Both the position numbers and the translations under genes were made by a program. Shown in pieces: positions 8,665-16,935 of a DNA stretch of 64,000 nt (positions are counted from its first letter, which is position 1; every line of letters begins with the position of its first letter). Under the pieces are notes generated by a model. The model had not been told where the DNA came from and did no database searches. It worked only from the letters and a program-made list of their open reading frames with translations. This stretch comes from Paractinoplanes maris (lineage in GTDB: Bacteria; Actinomycetota; Actinomycetes; Mycobacteriales; Micromonosporaceae). Location: NCBI RefSeq assembly GCF_023544465.1, contig NZ_JALPVL010000018.1, positions 161,927 through 225,926 on the forward strand, written 5' to 3'.

Positions 8665-9111
8665 ATGGCTAACGGACTCACTGTCGGCGAGGCCGCGGAA
8701 ACTGTCGGGCTCAGTGTGCACACGCTGCGCTGGTACGAGCAGGAGGGCCTGGTCGCGCCGATCGAGCGGGACAGTGCCGGCCGGCGGCGGTACTGCGACG
8801 ACGATCTGGGCTGGCTGCGGCTGCTGATCCGGCTGCGGGGCACCGGCATGCCCGTGCGGGACATGCGCCGCTACGCCGAGATGGTGCGCGACGGCGACCA
8901 CACCGTGGGCGACCGGCTGCAGCTGTTCGTCGAGCACCGTGAGCGCGTGCTGGCCCGCATCGACGAGTTGCAGCAGGACCTCTCGATGCTGGACATCAAG
9001 ATCGCCCTGTACGGCGAGATGGACCGCGCCCAGCAGGAACGGCAGGGCGACGACTTCCAGCGGGTGCGGCACGAGCTGGGACACGATGGACTGACCGCGC
9101 CGGCCCGCTGA
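8665..9111 (+). CDS. MerR-family transcriptional regulator
   Basis: The 148-residue protein has the MerR winged HTH (LTVGEAAETVGLSVHTLRWYEQEGLV, residues about 5-30). An RRYCDDDLGWL wing and a coiled-coil dimerisation helix (VEHRERVLARIDELQQDL) follow. There is no cysteine cluster of the metal-sensing type, so it probably senses a small molecule or acts with a partner. It follows a 19-bp-spacer promoter with a central palindrome. No obvious target gene is adjacent except itself; the tandem repeat array lies downstream. Confidence 0.92.
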   Translation: MANGLTVGEAAETVGLSVHTLRWYEQEGLVAPIERDSAGRRRYCDDDLGWLRLLIRLRGTGMPVRDMRRYAEMVRDGDHTVGDRLQLFVEHRERVLARIDELQQDLSMLDIKIALYGEMDRAQQERQGDDFQRVRHELGHDGLTAPAR

Positions 9112-9140
9112 CCGCGTTCGCGGCGACCCCCGGCGAAAGA

Positions 9141-9340
9141 AGCGACCCGCGAGACAGCGACCCCGCGAGACAGCGACCCCGCGAGACAGCGACCCCGCGA
9201 GACAGCGACCCCGCGAGACAGCGACCCCGCGAGACAGCGACCCCGCGAGACAGCGACCCCGCGAGACAGCGACCCCGCGAGACAGCGACCCCGCGAGACA
9301 GCGACCCCGCGAGACAGCGACCCCGCGAGACAGCGACCCC
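9141..9340. repeat. 16-bp tandem repeat array, about 12.5 copies
   Basis: The unit AGCGACCCCGCGAGAC repeats eleven times without a single change from 9156 to 9331. A 15-nt copy precedes it (9141-9155) and a 9-nt partial copy follows (9332-9340). Degenerate echoes (AGCGACCCGCCGAGACG, GCGACGCG) continue to about 9400. It lies between convergent merR and fdhC ends. The period is not a multiple of three and no plausible gene covers it, so I regard it as non-coding. Perfect identity points to recent slippage expansion. Confidence 0.95.
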
Positions 9341-9396
9341 GGCGAAGCAAGCGACCCGCCGAGACGAGCGACGCGCCGAACTAAGGCCCGGCGAGA

Positions 9397-10485
9397 CTAA
9401 GACCCGCTGACTTTCTTGCCGCCGGCTTTGTTCAGGCCCTCGCGCTGCGGCACGACCGTGTAACGCGGGTCCTTGGCCGACTCGACGCCGCCCTCGAACA
9501 CCCCGAACCGGGTCAGCACCGAGCCTGCCAGCAGCGACACCCCGGCCAGGGCCGACACGACCCGGCTGCGACGACCGACCACCGCACCCACCGCGCCGGC
9601 CACCGTCAGCAGCCGCGCCGCCTTCAGCAGCTTGCCCGGGCGGCCCGTGGTGTAGGGCTCGCTCAGCAACCCGTACCCGTGCTCGACCCGATGCCCGGCG
9701 ACGAGCTCGACCGCGGCGCCGGCCAGGGCCATCCGCCGGGCGGGCCGACCGGGGGCGGCGATCAGCCCCACGGCCGCCCCGCTGGCCAGGGCGCTTCCGG
9801 CGAACATGAACGGCAGGTCGGGATAGACAGCGTTCCAGCTCGGCACCGCCGTGTCGGCGAAAAGCACCGCGGTGTACGTGGCCAGCCCGGGAGCCAGCAC
9901 GGCGGCGCCATACCCGGCGGCCGCACCCACCGGCGGCAGCACTTTCCGAGCTAGTCCGAGCACCCCGTGGGCGGGCAGGAACGGCGCCACCTCGGCCACC
10001 GCCGCCACCCCGGCCGCGCCGCCGAACAAGCTCAGCAGCCACGTACCCATCGACATCGGCGACGTCGGCTTGGCCACCCGCAGCATGTGGTGGAAGCGGT
10101 CCGGTCGCCCCAGGTCCTTGATCAGGAAGAAGGTGCTGGCGCCGAGCGCACCCAGCGCCGTCGTCCGGCCGGCGACCCGCAGCACCGGATCGCCGGTGGC
10201 CTGGCCGCCCGCCGCGAGTAGCGCCGACCCGGCGGCGAGGCCACCGGTGAACAGGTAGATCGCGATGTCGTGGGTCCACACCGGAGGCCGCACGATGGGC
10301 CGCCCGTAGTAGGACTGGAAGTCGGCCTTGGGCACCATCGACCGGTCGCCGCCACCGCCGCGCTTGCCCTTGCGCCGCCCGGCACCGTCGCCCCCGGAGG
10401 AATTGCGCACCGGGCCACCCGGCGCCTCGTCCCGCGACAGTCCGCTGCCGGGCCGGCCGGCGGGCGGCGGGGAAACCGAGCTCAC
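9397..10485 (-). CDS. Formate dehydrogenase membrane subunit, NrfD/PsrC type
   Basis: The 362-residue protein has a Gly/Arg-rich cytoplasmic N-terminus (about 75 residues), then the motif YYGRPIVRPPVWTHDIA and a series of hydrophobic helices. This is typical of NrfD-like quinone-interacting subunits. It would anchor FdhAB to the membrane and pass electrons from formate to menaquinone. The start GTG at 10485 overlaps the fdhB stop in GTGA. It is therefore the third gene of a coupled fdhA-fdhB-fdhC operon. The order and sequence fit actinobacterial formate dehydrogenases rather than the FdnI cytochrome b type. Confidence 0.88.
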   Translation of the reverse strand: MSSVSPPPAGRPGSGLSRDEAPGGPVRNSSGGDGAGRRKGKRGGGGDRSMVPKADFQSYYGRPIVRPPVWTHDIAIYLFTGGLAAGSALLAAGGQATGDPVLRVAGRTTALGALGASTFFLIKDLGRPDRFHHMLRVAKPTSPMSMGTWLLSLFGGAAGVAAVAEVAPFLPAHGVLGLARKVLPPVGAAAGYGAAVLAPGLATYTAVLFADTAVPSWNAVYPDLPFMFAGSALASGAAVGLIAAPGRPARRMALAGAAVELVAGHRVEHGYGLLSEPYTTGRPGKLLKAARLLTVAGAVGAVVGRRSRVVSALAGVSLLAGSVLTRFGVFEGGVESAKDPRYTVVPQREGLNKAGGKKVSGS

Positions 10486-11663
10486 TGACGCCTCCCGGCG
10501 AACGCGACGACCGCGGTGGCGGCCATGGTCAACGCGGCCAGTCCGGCCCGCTTCCACATCGAGACGACATCGCGGGTCGGCACGTGCGGGTCGGGCGGCA
10601 GACCGTACACCTCGGGCTCGTCCAGCAGCAGGAAGAACGCGCCGTCCCCGCCCACCCCGTCGGAGGAGTCGTGGCCATAGAGCCGGGCCTCGGCGACACC
10701 GTTCTCCTGCAGGTTCTTGACTCGGCGGGCCGCGCGCTCACGCAGCTCGGAGAGCTCGCCGAACTGGATGGACTCGGTCGGGCAGGCCTGGGCGCAGGCG
10801 GGGGTCAATCCATCGCCGATGCGGTCGTAGCAGAGCGTGCACTTCCAGGCCCGGCCGTCGTCCTCACGCCGGTCGATCACGCCGTACGGGCAGGCCGAGA
10901 TGCAGTAGCCGCAACCGTTGCAGATGTCTTCCTGCACCACGACCGTGCCGAACTCGGTGCGGAACAACGCCCCGGTCGGGCAGACGTCGAGGCATCCGGC
11001 GTGGGTGCAGTGCTTGCACACGTTCGACATCATCAGCCAGCGGAAGTCGGTGCGCGGCGCCTCGGCGACCCGCCCCGGCAGATCGGTCATCGGCATCCCG
11101 AGGAACTGCCCACCGCCTGCCTGAGCAGAGCCCGGTGTAGCAGAGCCCGGTGAAGCAGAGCCCGGTGTAGCAGCGCCGGAATGAGAAGAGCCGCAGCCCC
11201 CGGAACCGCAGCCCGGAGCAGCCGGGGCGCCGAGGAACTCGCTGCCGGCGGTGGCCGCCGCGGCCAGCGCGTCGACCGCCGGTGGAATCCCCGGCGCGGT
11301 GCCCGTGTCCGGCGCGGTCCGCGCCGCCACCACATTGGTCGCCGGGATCGACGACGGCCCGACCGGCAGCCCGGCGAACGCGCCCGGCGTATCGGTGGCC
11401 GCGCCCGACGACGACCGGGGCTGCTCGATGAAGGCCACGTGCCGCCACGAGTTCGCGGTCAGCCCACCGGTGTTGTCGTAGGACTGTCCGAGCAGGTCGA
11501 ACCCGTCGTCCGGCACCGCGTTCCACGTCTTGCAGGCCACCTCGCACGCCTTGCAGCCGATGCAGACCGACGTGTCGGTGAAGAATCCCATCCGCGGCGG
11601 CGCGTCGGTGTAGCCCGCGTCCGGCGCCGGGTCGAGCGGCCCGTAGAGGCTATTGCTGCCCAT
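10482..11663 (-). CDS. fdhB: Formate dehydrogenase iron-sulfur subunit
   Basis: This subunit moves electrons from the molybdenum/tungsten active site to the membrane subunit. The 393-residue protein has four cysteine groups for [4Fe-4S] clusters: CIGCKACEVAC, CKHCTHAGCLDVCP, CNGCGYCISACP and CTLCYDR...CAQACP. Between the first and second groups is an unusual insert of over 100 residues, Gly/Ala/Ser/Pro-rich with CGSGGCGSS and three PGSA repeats. The start ATG at 11663 lies inside the last codons of fdhA (14-bp overlap), giving tight coupling. There is a hydrophobic C-terminal segment (LAALTMAATAVVAFAG), as in FdnH-type tethered subunits. Confidence 0.93.
   Translation of the reverse strand: MGSNSLYGPLDPAPDAGYTDAPPRMGFFTDTSVCIGCKACEVACKTWNAVPDDGFDLLGQSYDNTGGLTANSWRHVAFIEQPRSSSGAATDTPGAFAGLPVGPSSIPATNVVAARTAPDTGTAPGIPPAVDALAAAATAGSEFLGAPAAPGCGSGGCGSSHSGAATPGSASPGSATPGSAQAGGGQFLGMPMTDLPGRVAEAPRTDFRWLMMSNVCKHCTHAGCLDVCPTGALFRTEFGTVVVQEDICNGCGYCISACPYGVIDRREDDGRAWKCTLCYDRIGDGLTPACAQACPTESIQFGELSELRERAARRVKNLQENGVAEARLYGHDSSDGVGGDGAFFLLLDEPEVYGLPPDPHVPTRDVVSMWKRAGLAALTMAATAVVAFAGRRQ
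11125..11169. repeat. Three tandem 15-bp repeats inside fdhB
   Basis: The unit GCAGAGCCCGGTGTA occurs three times in a row (one copy has a single substitution), with a partial fourth. Because 15 is a multiple of three, it encodes in-frame Pro-Gly-Ser-Ala-Thr/Ser repeats in the linker between iron-sulfur domains. Copy number could change without breaking the gene. Confidence 0.9.
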
Positions 11664-14600
11664 CGTCTGCGTCCCTCGGGGTCTCGATCGGCGTGTGGTG
11701 CCCGGGTGTGAGGCCCGCACGATCACGGTAGCCCTGCACGTACGTCAGAAGCTCCGGGCCGGTCGGCCGGCGGCCCGGCTGGATGTCGCAGGTGCCCACC
11801 TTGCTCTCCTGGATGAGCACGTTGGGGTCGAGCGTGATGCCGATCAGGTCGTTGGCCGAGTCGCCGGTGACCAGGCCCTCGCTGCCCCAGTGATAGGGCA
11901 TCCAGAGCTGGTGCACGACGCGGCCGTCGATCCGCAGCGGTGTCAGCCGGTCGGTCACCATCACCCGGGCCTCGATCGCCGCTCGCGCGGTGACCATGTG
12001 GGCCCAGCCCATGTGCTCCAGGCCGCGCTCGGCCGCCAGCTCGGGCGACACCTCGACGAACATCTCCGGCTGCAGCTCCGACAGGTAGGCCAGCTGCCGG
12101 CTCATGCCGCCGGCCGTGTGGTGCTCGGTCAGGCGGCTCGTGCTGAAGACGTACGGGAAGACCTCCGAGTGTTTCTCGGGCGGGCTCGGGTTGGTCAGGT
12201 TGTCGGAGCGCTCGTACACCTTGCGGGTCGGATTGGCCTGCTGGCCGTAGAGCGGGTTGCGGAACACCGACTCGGCCGGCTCGTAGTGGGTCGGCATCGG
12301 GCCGTCGATGAGCCCGCTCGGCGCGTACAGCCAGCCCTTGCCGTCGCCCTGCATGATGAACGCGTCGTCACCGGAGATGGCCTCGACCCCGCTCGCGCCC
12401 TCGGGCGGCCGGTAGGACGGCGGCTTCGTCTTCTCGAAGTCGGGCACGTCGTCGCCGACCCACTCGCCCTTCTCGGCGTCCCACCACACGTATTTCTTGC
12501 GCTCCGACCACGGCTTGCCGTCGGGGTCGGCCGAGGCCCGGTTGTAGAGGGTGCGCCGGTTGGCCGGCCACACCCAGCCCCACTCGAGGGCGACGTAGTT
12601 CTGCTCGCTGCCGGGCTTGCGCCGGGCGGCCTGGTTGACCCCGTCCTGGTAGACGCCGGTGTAGATCCAGCACCCGCCCGAGGTCGAGCCGTCCGGCTTC
12701 ATCTCGGTGAAGGTGCTCAGCAGCTTGCCGGTCGTCAGGTCGTACCCGTTGATCTCCTTCAGGACGTCCTCGCCGCTGGGCTCGCTCAGCTCGCCGTGCA
12801 CGGGATAATCCCAGGCCAGGTTGAGCACGCCCTCGTCGCGGGGGCGGGTGGACCCGGCCAGGCGCTCCTTGATCTTGCGGCCGAGGTGGTAGAAGAACCA
12901 CAGCTCACTGCGGGCCTCGCCCGGCGGCTCGACGGCCTTCTCCCGCCACTGCAGCATGCGCTGGGTCTGGGTGAAGGTGCCCTCCTTCTCGGCGTGCGAG
13001 GCGGCGGGCATGAAGAAGACCTCGGTCTTGCACTCCTCGGGCACGATCTCACCGGTGGCGATCTCGGGCCCGTTCTTCCAGAACGTCGCGCTCTCGATCA
13101 TGTAGAGGTCGCGGACCACCAGCCAGTCGAGGTTGGCCATGCCGAGTCGCTGGGCCTTGCCGTGGGCCGAGCCGACCGCCGGGTTCTGGCCGAGCAGGAA
13201 ATATCCCTTGATCTTTCCGTCGATCATGTCGAGAACCTGCTGGTAGGTGCCGTGGTCGCCGGTCAGGCGGGGCATCCAGCCGTACCCGTAGTCGTTCTCC
13301 TCGGTCGCCGCGTCGCCCCAGTAGGACTTGAGCAGGCTCACCGCGTACGACTTCGCGTTGGCCCAGAACCCGGACTGCTCCGGATGCCGGATGGCGTCGA
13401 TCCACTGGTCGAACGTCTGGTGCTGCTGGAAGTGCGGCATCGGCAGGTAGCCGGGCAGCAGGTTGAACAGCGTCGGGATGTCGGTCGAGCCCTGGATGCT
13501 GGCGTGCCCGCGCAGCGCCATCACGCCACCGCCGGGGCGCCCCATGTTGCCCAGGAGCAGCTGGATGATCGCGCCGGCCCGGATGTACTGCACGCCCACG
13601 CTGTGCTGCGTCCAGCCCACGGAGTAGACGAGCGCGGTCGTCCGCTCCCGGCCCGAATTCGCCGTCCAGGCCTCACAGACCTCGAGGAACTTCTCTTGCG
13701 GTACGCCGCACAGGCGCTCCACGACCTCGGGCGTGTAGCGGGCGTAGTGCCGCTTGAGCACCTGGTAGACGCAGCGCGGGTCCTGCAGGGTCGGGTCCCG
13801 CGGGACGTCGGCCGGGATCGGCGGGCCGTGCGACTCCTGCTCGAGGCCGGAGGCGGTCTCCCGGTCGGCGTGCGACTCGCCCTCCTCCTGACCCTCGTCC
13901 TGCTGCCCCGCGTACTGCCAGCTGCCCTGGTCGTACGTGTTGAGCTCGGAGTCGTAGCCGGAGAACAGGCCGTCGAGGTCCTCGGTGTCCTGGAAGTCCT
14001 CGCTGACCAGCATGGACGCGTTGGTGTACGCGACCACGTACTCCCGGAAGTCCTTCTCGTTGCTGAGGATGTAGTTGATCACGCCACCCAGGAACGCGAT
14101 GTCGGCCCCGGCCCGCACCGGCAGGTAGGTGTGCGCGAGCGCACTGGTGCGGGTAAAGCGCGGGTCGACGTGGATGACCTTCGCCCCGCGGTTCTTGGCC
14201 TCGACAACCCACTGGAAGCCCACCGGGTGCGCCTCGGCCATGTTGGAGCCCTGGATGATGATGCAGTCCGCGTTAGCCAGATCCTGGAGGAATCCGGTGG
14301 CCCCGCCACGGCCGAAGGAGGTCCCCAGACCGGGGACGGTGGCGGAGTGTCAAATACGGGCCTGGTTCTCGATCTGAATAGCGCCGATCGCGGTGAAGAG
14401 CTTCTTGATCAGATAGTTCTCTTCGTTGTCGAGCGTGGCCCCGCCGAGGCTCGAGATTCCCAGCGTACGGTTGAGCGGCCGCCCATCGTCGTCGGCGTCC
14501 TGCCAGGTCGCGTCGCGCGCGGCGAGCACCCGATCGGTGATCATGTCCATCGCCGTGTCGAGGTCGAGCTCTTCCCAATCCGTGCCGTACGGCCGGCGGT

Positions 14601-14919
14601 AGAGCACCTTCTGCTGGCGGCGGTCGCTGGTCACCAGGCTCAGGCTGGCCGAGCCCTTGGGGCAGAGGCGGCCCCGCGAGATGGGGCTGTCGGGGTCGCC
14701 CTCGATCTGGACGACCTTCTCGTCCTTGACGAAGATGCGCTGCCCGCAGCCGACCGCGCAGTAGGGGCAGACCGATTTGGCCACCCGGTCGGCAGTCTCG
14801 GTGCGGGCGGTCAGAGCCTTGGACCGCGGGGACTGCGAGGCAGCGCCCCGGCCCAGCGGGTCGGTGCCGGTGAGCTGCCGGTAGACCGGCCACCCCTCGA
14901 TCCATGTCTTGACTCCCAC
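11650..14919 (-). CDS. fdhA: Formate dehydrogenase catalytic subunit with selenocysteine (UGA at 14350-14352)
   Basis: This molybdopterin enzyme of about 1,089 residues oxidises formate to CO2. Its N-terminal cluster motif CPYCAVGCGQ and CPKG lie near residues 55-95. The frame then reaches TGA at residue 190, in the context ENQARI-U-HSATVPGL. It continues with FGRGGATG and AEAHPVGFQW, exactly the family pattern around the Sec ligand. Without recoding it would be called as two genes (14350-14919 and 11650-14241). The chosen start is the GTG at 14919 (VGVKTWIEGWPVYRQLTG). No twin-arginine signal is present, so the active site probably faces the cytoplasm, unlike E. coli FdnG. Confidence 0.95.
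14321..14337 (-). promoter_or_regulatory. SECIS element in fdhA mRNA
   Basis: On the minus strand, GTCCCC-GGTCT-GGGGAC forms a perfect 6-bp stem with a GGUCU loop. The loop starts 18 nt after the UGA. Loop sequence and spacing match, from memory, the SelB-binding hairpin of E. coli fdhF. This would direct Sec insertion at 14350-14352. Confidence 0.88.
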
Positions 14920-14998
14920 GATCACGACCCTAACCCAGCTTCCGGCCTGTCGCACGGGACCCGCGCGCGCCTCACAAACGACCTGGATAATGGGTTTC

Positions 14999-15241
14999 AT
15001 GGAGCGTCCCGTGGCCCTGCGGCGGTGTCCCCGCTGCGGGCATCAGACACGCGCCGACCGCATGGTGAAGGGCTTCGGCCGTGACTGCGCGACCCAGCTG
15101 GGCCTGATCGGGCGCTCGGTCGACACCGGCCACGAGGGCCCCGACCTGCTCGACGTGCTTCGGGAGAACGCGTCCTCGGCCGAACAGGAGGATTCGTGCG
15201 ACGGCTGGGACCGGCCGGGCGACGGTCCGTACGGATGGTGA
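14999..15241 (+). CDS. Small zinc-ribbon-like hypothetical protein
   Basis: The 80-residue protein has CPRCGHQT followed by MVKGFGRDCATQLGL, a CxxC...C pattern resembling small actinobacterial proteins of the DUF6011 kind. These probably bind zinc, and their function is unknown. ATG 14999 (MERPVALRRCPRCGH) is preferred; an in-frame ATG at 14990 would add three residues. The C-terminal half is acidic. It diverges from fdhA with about 80 bp between starts. Confidence 0.6.
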   Translation: MERPVALRRCPRCGHQTRADRMVKGFGRDCATQLGLIGRSVDTGHEGPDLLDVLRENASSAEQEDSCDGWDRPGDGPYGW

Positions 15242-15319
15242 ACAACATCGGACAGAATGCATCCTGATCAGAGGGTACGCTGCGGGCGCCGCTGACCGCC
15301 CGGACAAGGGAACACATCA

Positions 15320-16894
15320 ATGCGCAGGCTCGCTGGCGCCGCCCTGATCCTCCTTCTGACCGTGCTCACCGCCCCGGCGGCGGCACAGGCCGCACCCTCC
15401 TGGCAGATGCAGGTGAAACAGGTCAGCATCGCGCCCGGCAGCGTCGAGGAGGGCCTGCCGTTCTCGGTCACCCCGCCTCGCGTCCGCGGGACCCGATACC
15501 AGTACGACCTGGTCTTCGACATCACCGCGGCCGCGGGCCTGGTCAAGCTCCGGCCCAACATCAACCCGAGGTGTGTCACCACGGCCACCACCCTGACCTG
15601 TCCGGAGACGGGCTTGGACATGTCGAGCTACCTGCTGGTCACCGCGGAAGCGGATGCCCCGGTCGGCACGGTCGTGCGGATCCCGGGTCGCGTCGTCACC
15701 GGCGGCCGGACGGTGGCCAGTGCGACCGGCACGATCACGATCGCCGAGGAGGTCGCCCTGACCGCGGTCGAATCGCAGGGCGACCTGTCGATGGCCACCG
15801 GCTCGACCGCGGGGCTGGCCGCCGGCATCCGCAACACCGGCGACGTCCCGGTGAACGGCATCGTCCTCGAACTGAAATCGATCACCGGCATCGAGACCGC
15901 CGGCTACCGCAACTGCGTCAACTTCGAGGGTCCGCCCGGTCCGGTCTCCCCGTCGTCCGGCGCCACCTGCCTGTTCGACGCCGTGCTGGAGCCCGGTCAG
16001 GAGTACCGGCTGGCGACGCCCTGGCAGATCACCGCCACCGACGCGGTGTGGGCGCCGAGTGAGTGGCTCTCCCAGTTCTTCTGGTACACGGTGCAGGACT
16101 ACCGGGACCTGGGCCGCCGGCTGCCACCGGGCACCGGCGACGGCCCCGAGCTGCAGCTGGCCGGTGCGGCAGAACTGCCCGCGGGCCCGGCCGCCGCACC
16201 GCAGACCGAGCTGGACGTCAACGCCAACCCGGACAACAACAATGATCAGTGGAGCCTGCGGGTCACCGGGCGCAACGTCTCCACTTTCACGGTCACCGGC
16301 GACACGGCGAGCGGCCGCGTCGGCCAGACCGTGGCCGTGCAGGCCAGTGTGCTCAACAACGGCCCGGCGCGGGTCGAGGGCTGGGGCGTCGGGAACTCCC
16401 ACCTGATGGTCACCGTGCGGCCGCCGGCCGGCACGACGGTGATCAAACCCGGCAAGGGCTGCACTGTGTTCAACGTCGACGCGCCGTCGGCTCCGGGCGT
16501 GCCGTGGCCGCCGGGCGCCGACTTCGACGACGGCAACTACTACTGCTTCACCGACATCATCCGGGGCAACCCCTACCTGCCGGGCAAGCCGGTGAACTTC
16601 GACTTCACCCTGCGCCTCGACAAGCCCGGCACGCTGCGGGGCGAGATCCGGACCATCCTCGGTTTCGGTGGGGGCCAGGCCACCGTGGTCAACCAGAAGG
16701 ACGCCATCGTGGTCACCGCCACCGGCCCGGCCGCGGGCAGCCCCGGTGGTGACGGTGACGACGGTGACGACGGCGGCACGGGTGGTGGCGGCGGCCTGCC
16801 GATCACCGGTGGGAACACCGCCACGGTCGCTTTGATCGGTCTCGCTCTGCTCGCGGCCGGCGCCGCCGCGCGGTTCGCGACGCGCCGCCGGTGA
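15320..16894 (+). CDS. Secreted LPITG-anchored surface protein (paralogue 1)
   Basis: The 524-residue protein starts with a clear signal peptide (MRRLAGAALILLLTVLTAPA, then AAAQA). It ends with LPITG near residue 494, a hydrophobic stretch (TVALIGLALLAAGAA) and a basic RFATRRR tail, the signature of sortase substrates. The body is beta-rich with paired cysteines (NPRCVT...LTCP; RNCVNF...ATCLF; GKGCTVF...YYCFTD). A Gly/Asp-rich spacer precedes the anchor. The 16894 stop overlaps the GTG at 16891 of the next gene, its full-length paralogue. The role is unknown; it could be structural or adhesive. A sortase gene is not in this window. Confidence 0.85.
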   Translation: MRRLAGAALILLLTVLTAPAAAQAAPSWQMQVKQVSIAPGSVEEGLPFSVTPPRVRGTRYQYDLVFDITAAAGLVKLRPNINPRCVTTATTLTCPETGLDMSSYLLVTAEADAPVGTVVRIPGRVVTGGRTVASATGTITIAEEVALTAVESQGDLSMATGSTAGLAAGIRNTGDVPVNGIVLELKSITGIETAGYRNCVNFEGPPGPVSPSSGATCLFDAVLEPGQEYRLATPWQITATDAVWAPSEWLSQFFWYTVQDYRDLGRRLPPGTGDGPELQLAGAAELPAGPAAAPQTELDVNANPDNNNDQWSLRVTGRNVSTFTVTGDTASGRVGQTVAVQASVLNNGPARVEGWGVGNSHLMVTVRPPAGTTVIKPGKGCTVFNVDAPSAPGVPWPPGADFDDGNYYCFTDIIRGNPYLPGKPVNFDFTLRLDKPGTLRGEIRTILGFGGGQATVVNQKDAIVVTATGPAAGSPGGDGDDGDDGGTGGGGGLPITGGNTATVALIGLALLAAGAAARFATRRR

Positions 16895-16935
16895 TCGGGT
16901 CACGCAGCACGCCGCGCTCCACTTCACTCCGGACG

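Noticed and set aside
9141..9340. CRISPR array
   Set aside because: Units are contiguous 16-mers with no spacers, and no cas gene is nearby.
8871..9350. Open frames through the 16-bp repeats encoding a Leu/Ser/Arg repeat protein
   Set aside because: Period 16 bp gives a 16-residue repeat only by the 48-bp lowest common multiple. There is no start with a ribosome site, and the rest overlaps the MerR gene.
14350..14919. A separate short molybdopterin-oxidoreductase gene
   Set aside because: It is the N-terminus of fdhA. The following frame begins directly after UGA with conserved FdhA sequence and a SECIS hairpin.
11653..15084. A 1,143-codon open frame on the plus strand over the fdhA gene
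   Set aside because: This is a shadow of fdhA arising from high GC and codon bias. It also covers the minus-strand UGA, so its openness does not argue against the Sec gene.
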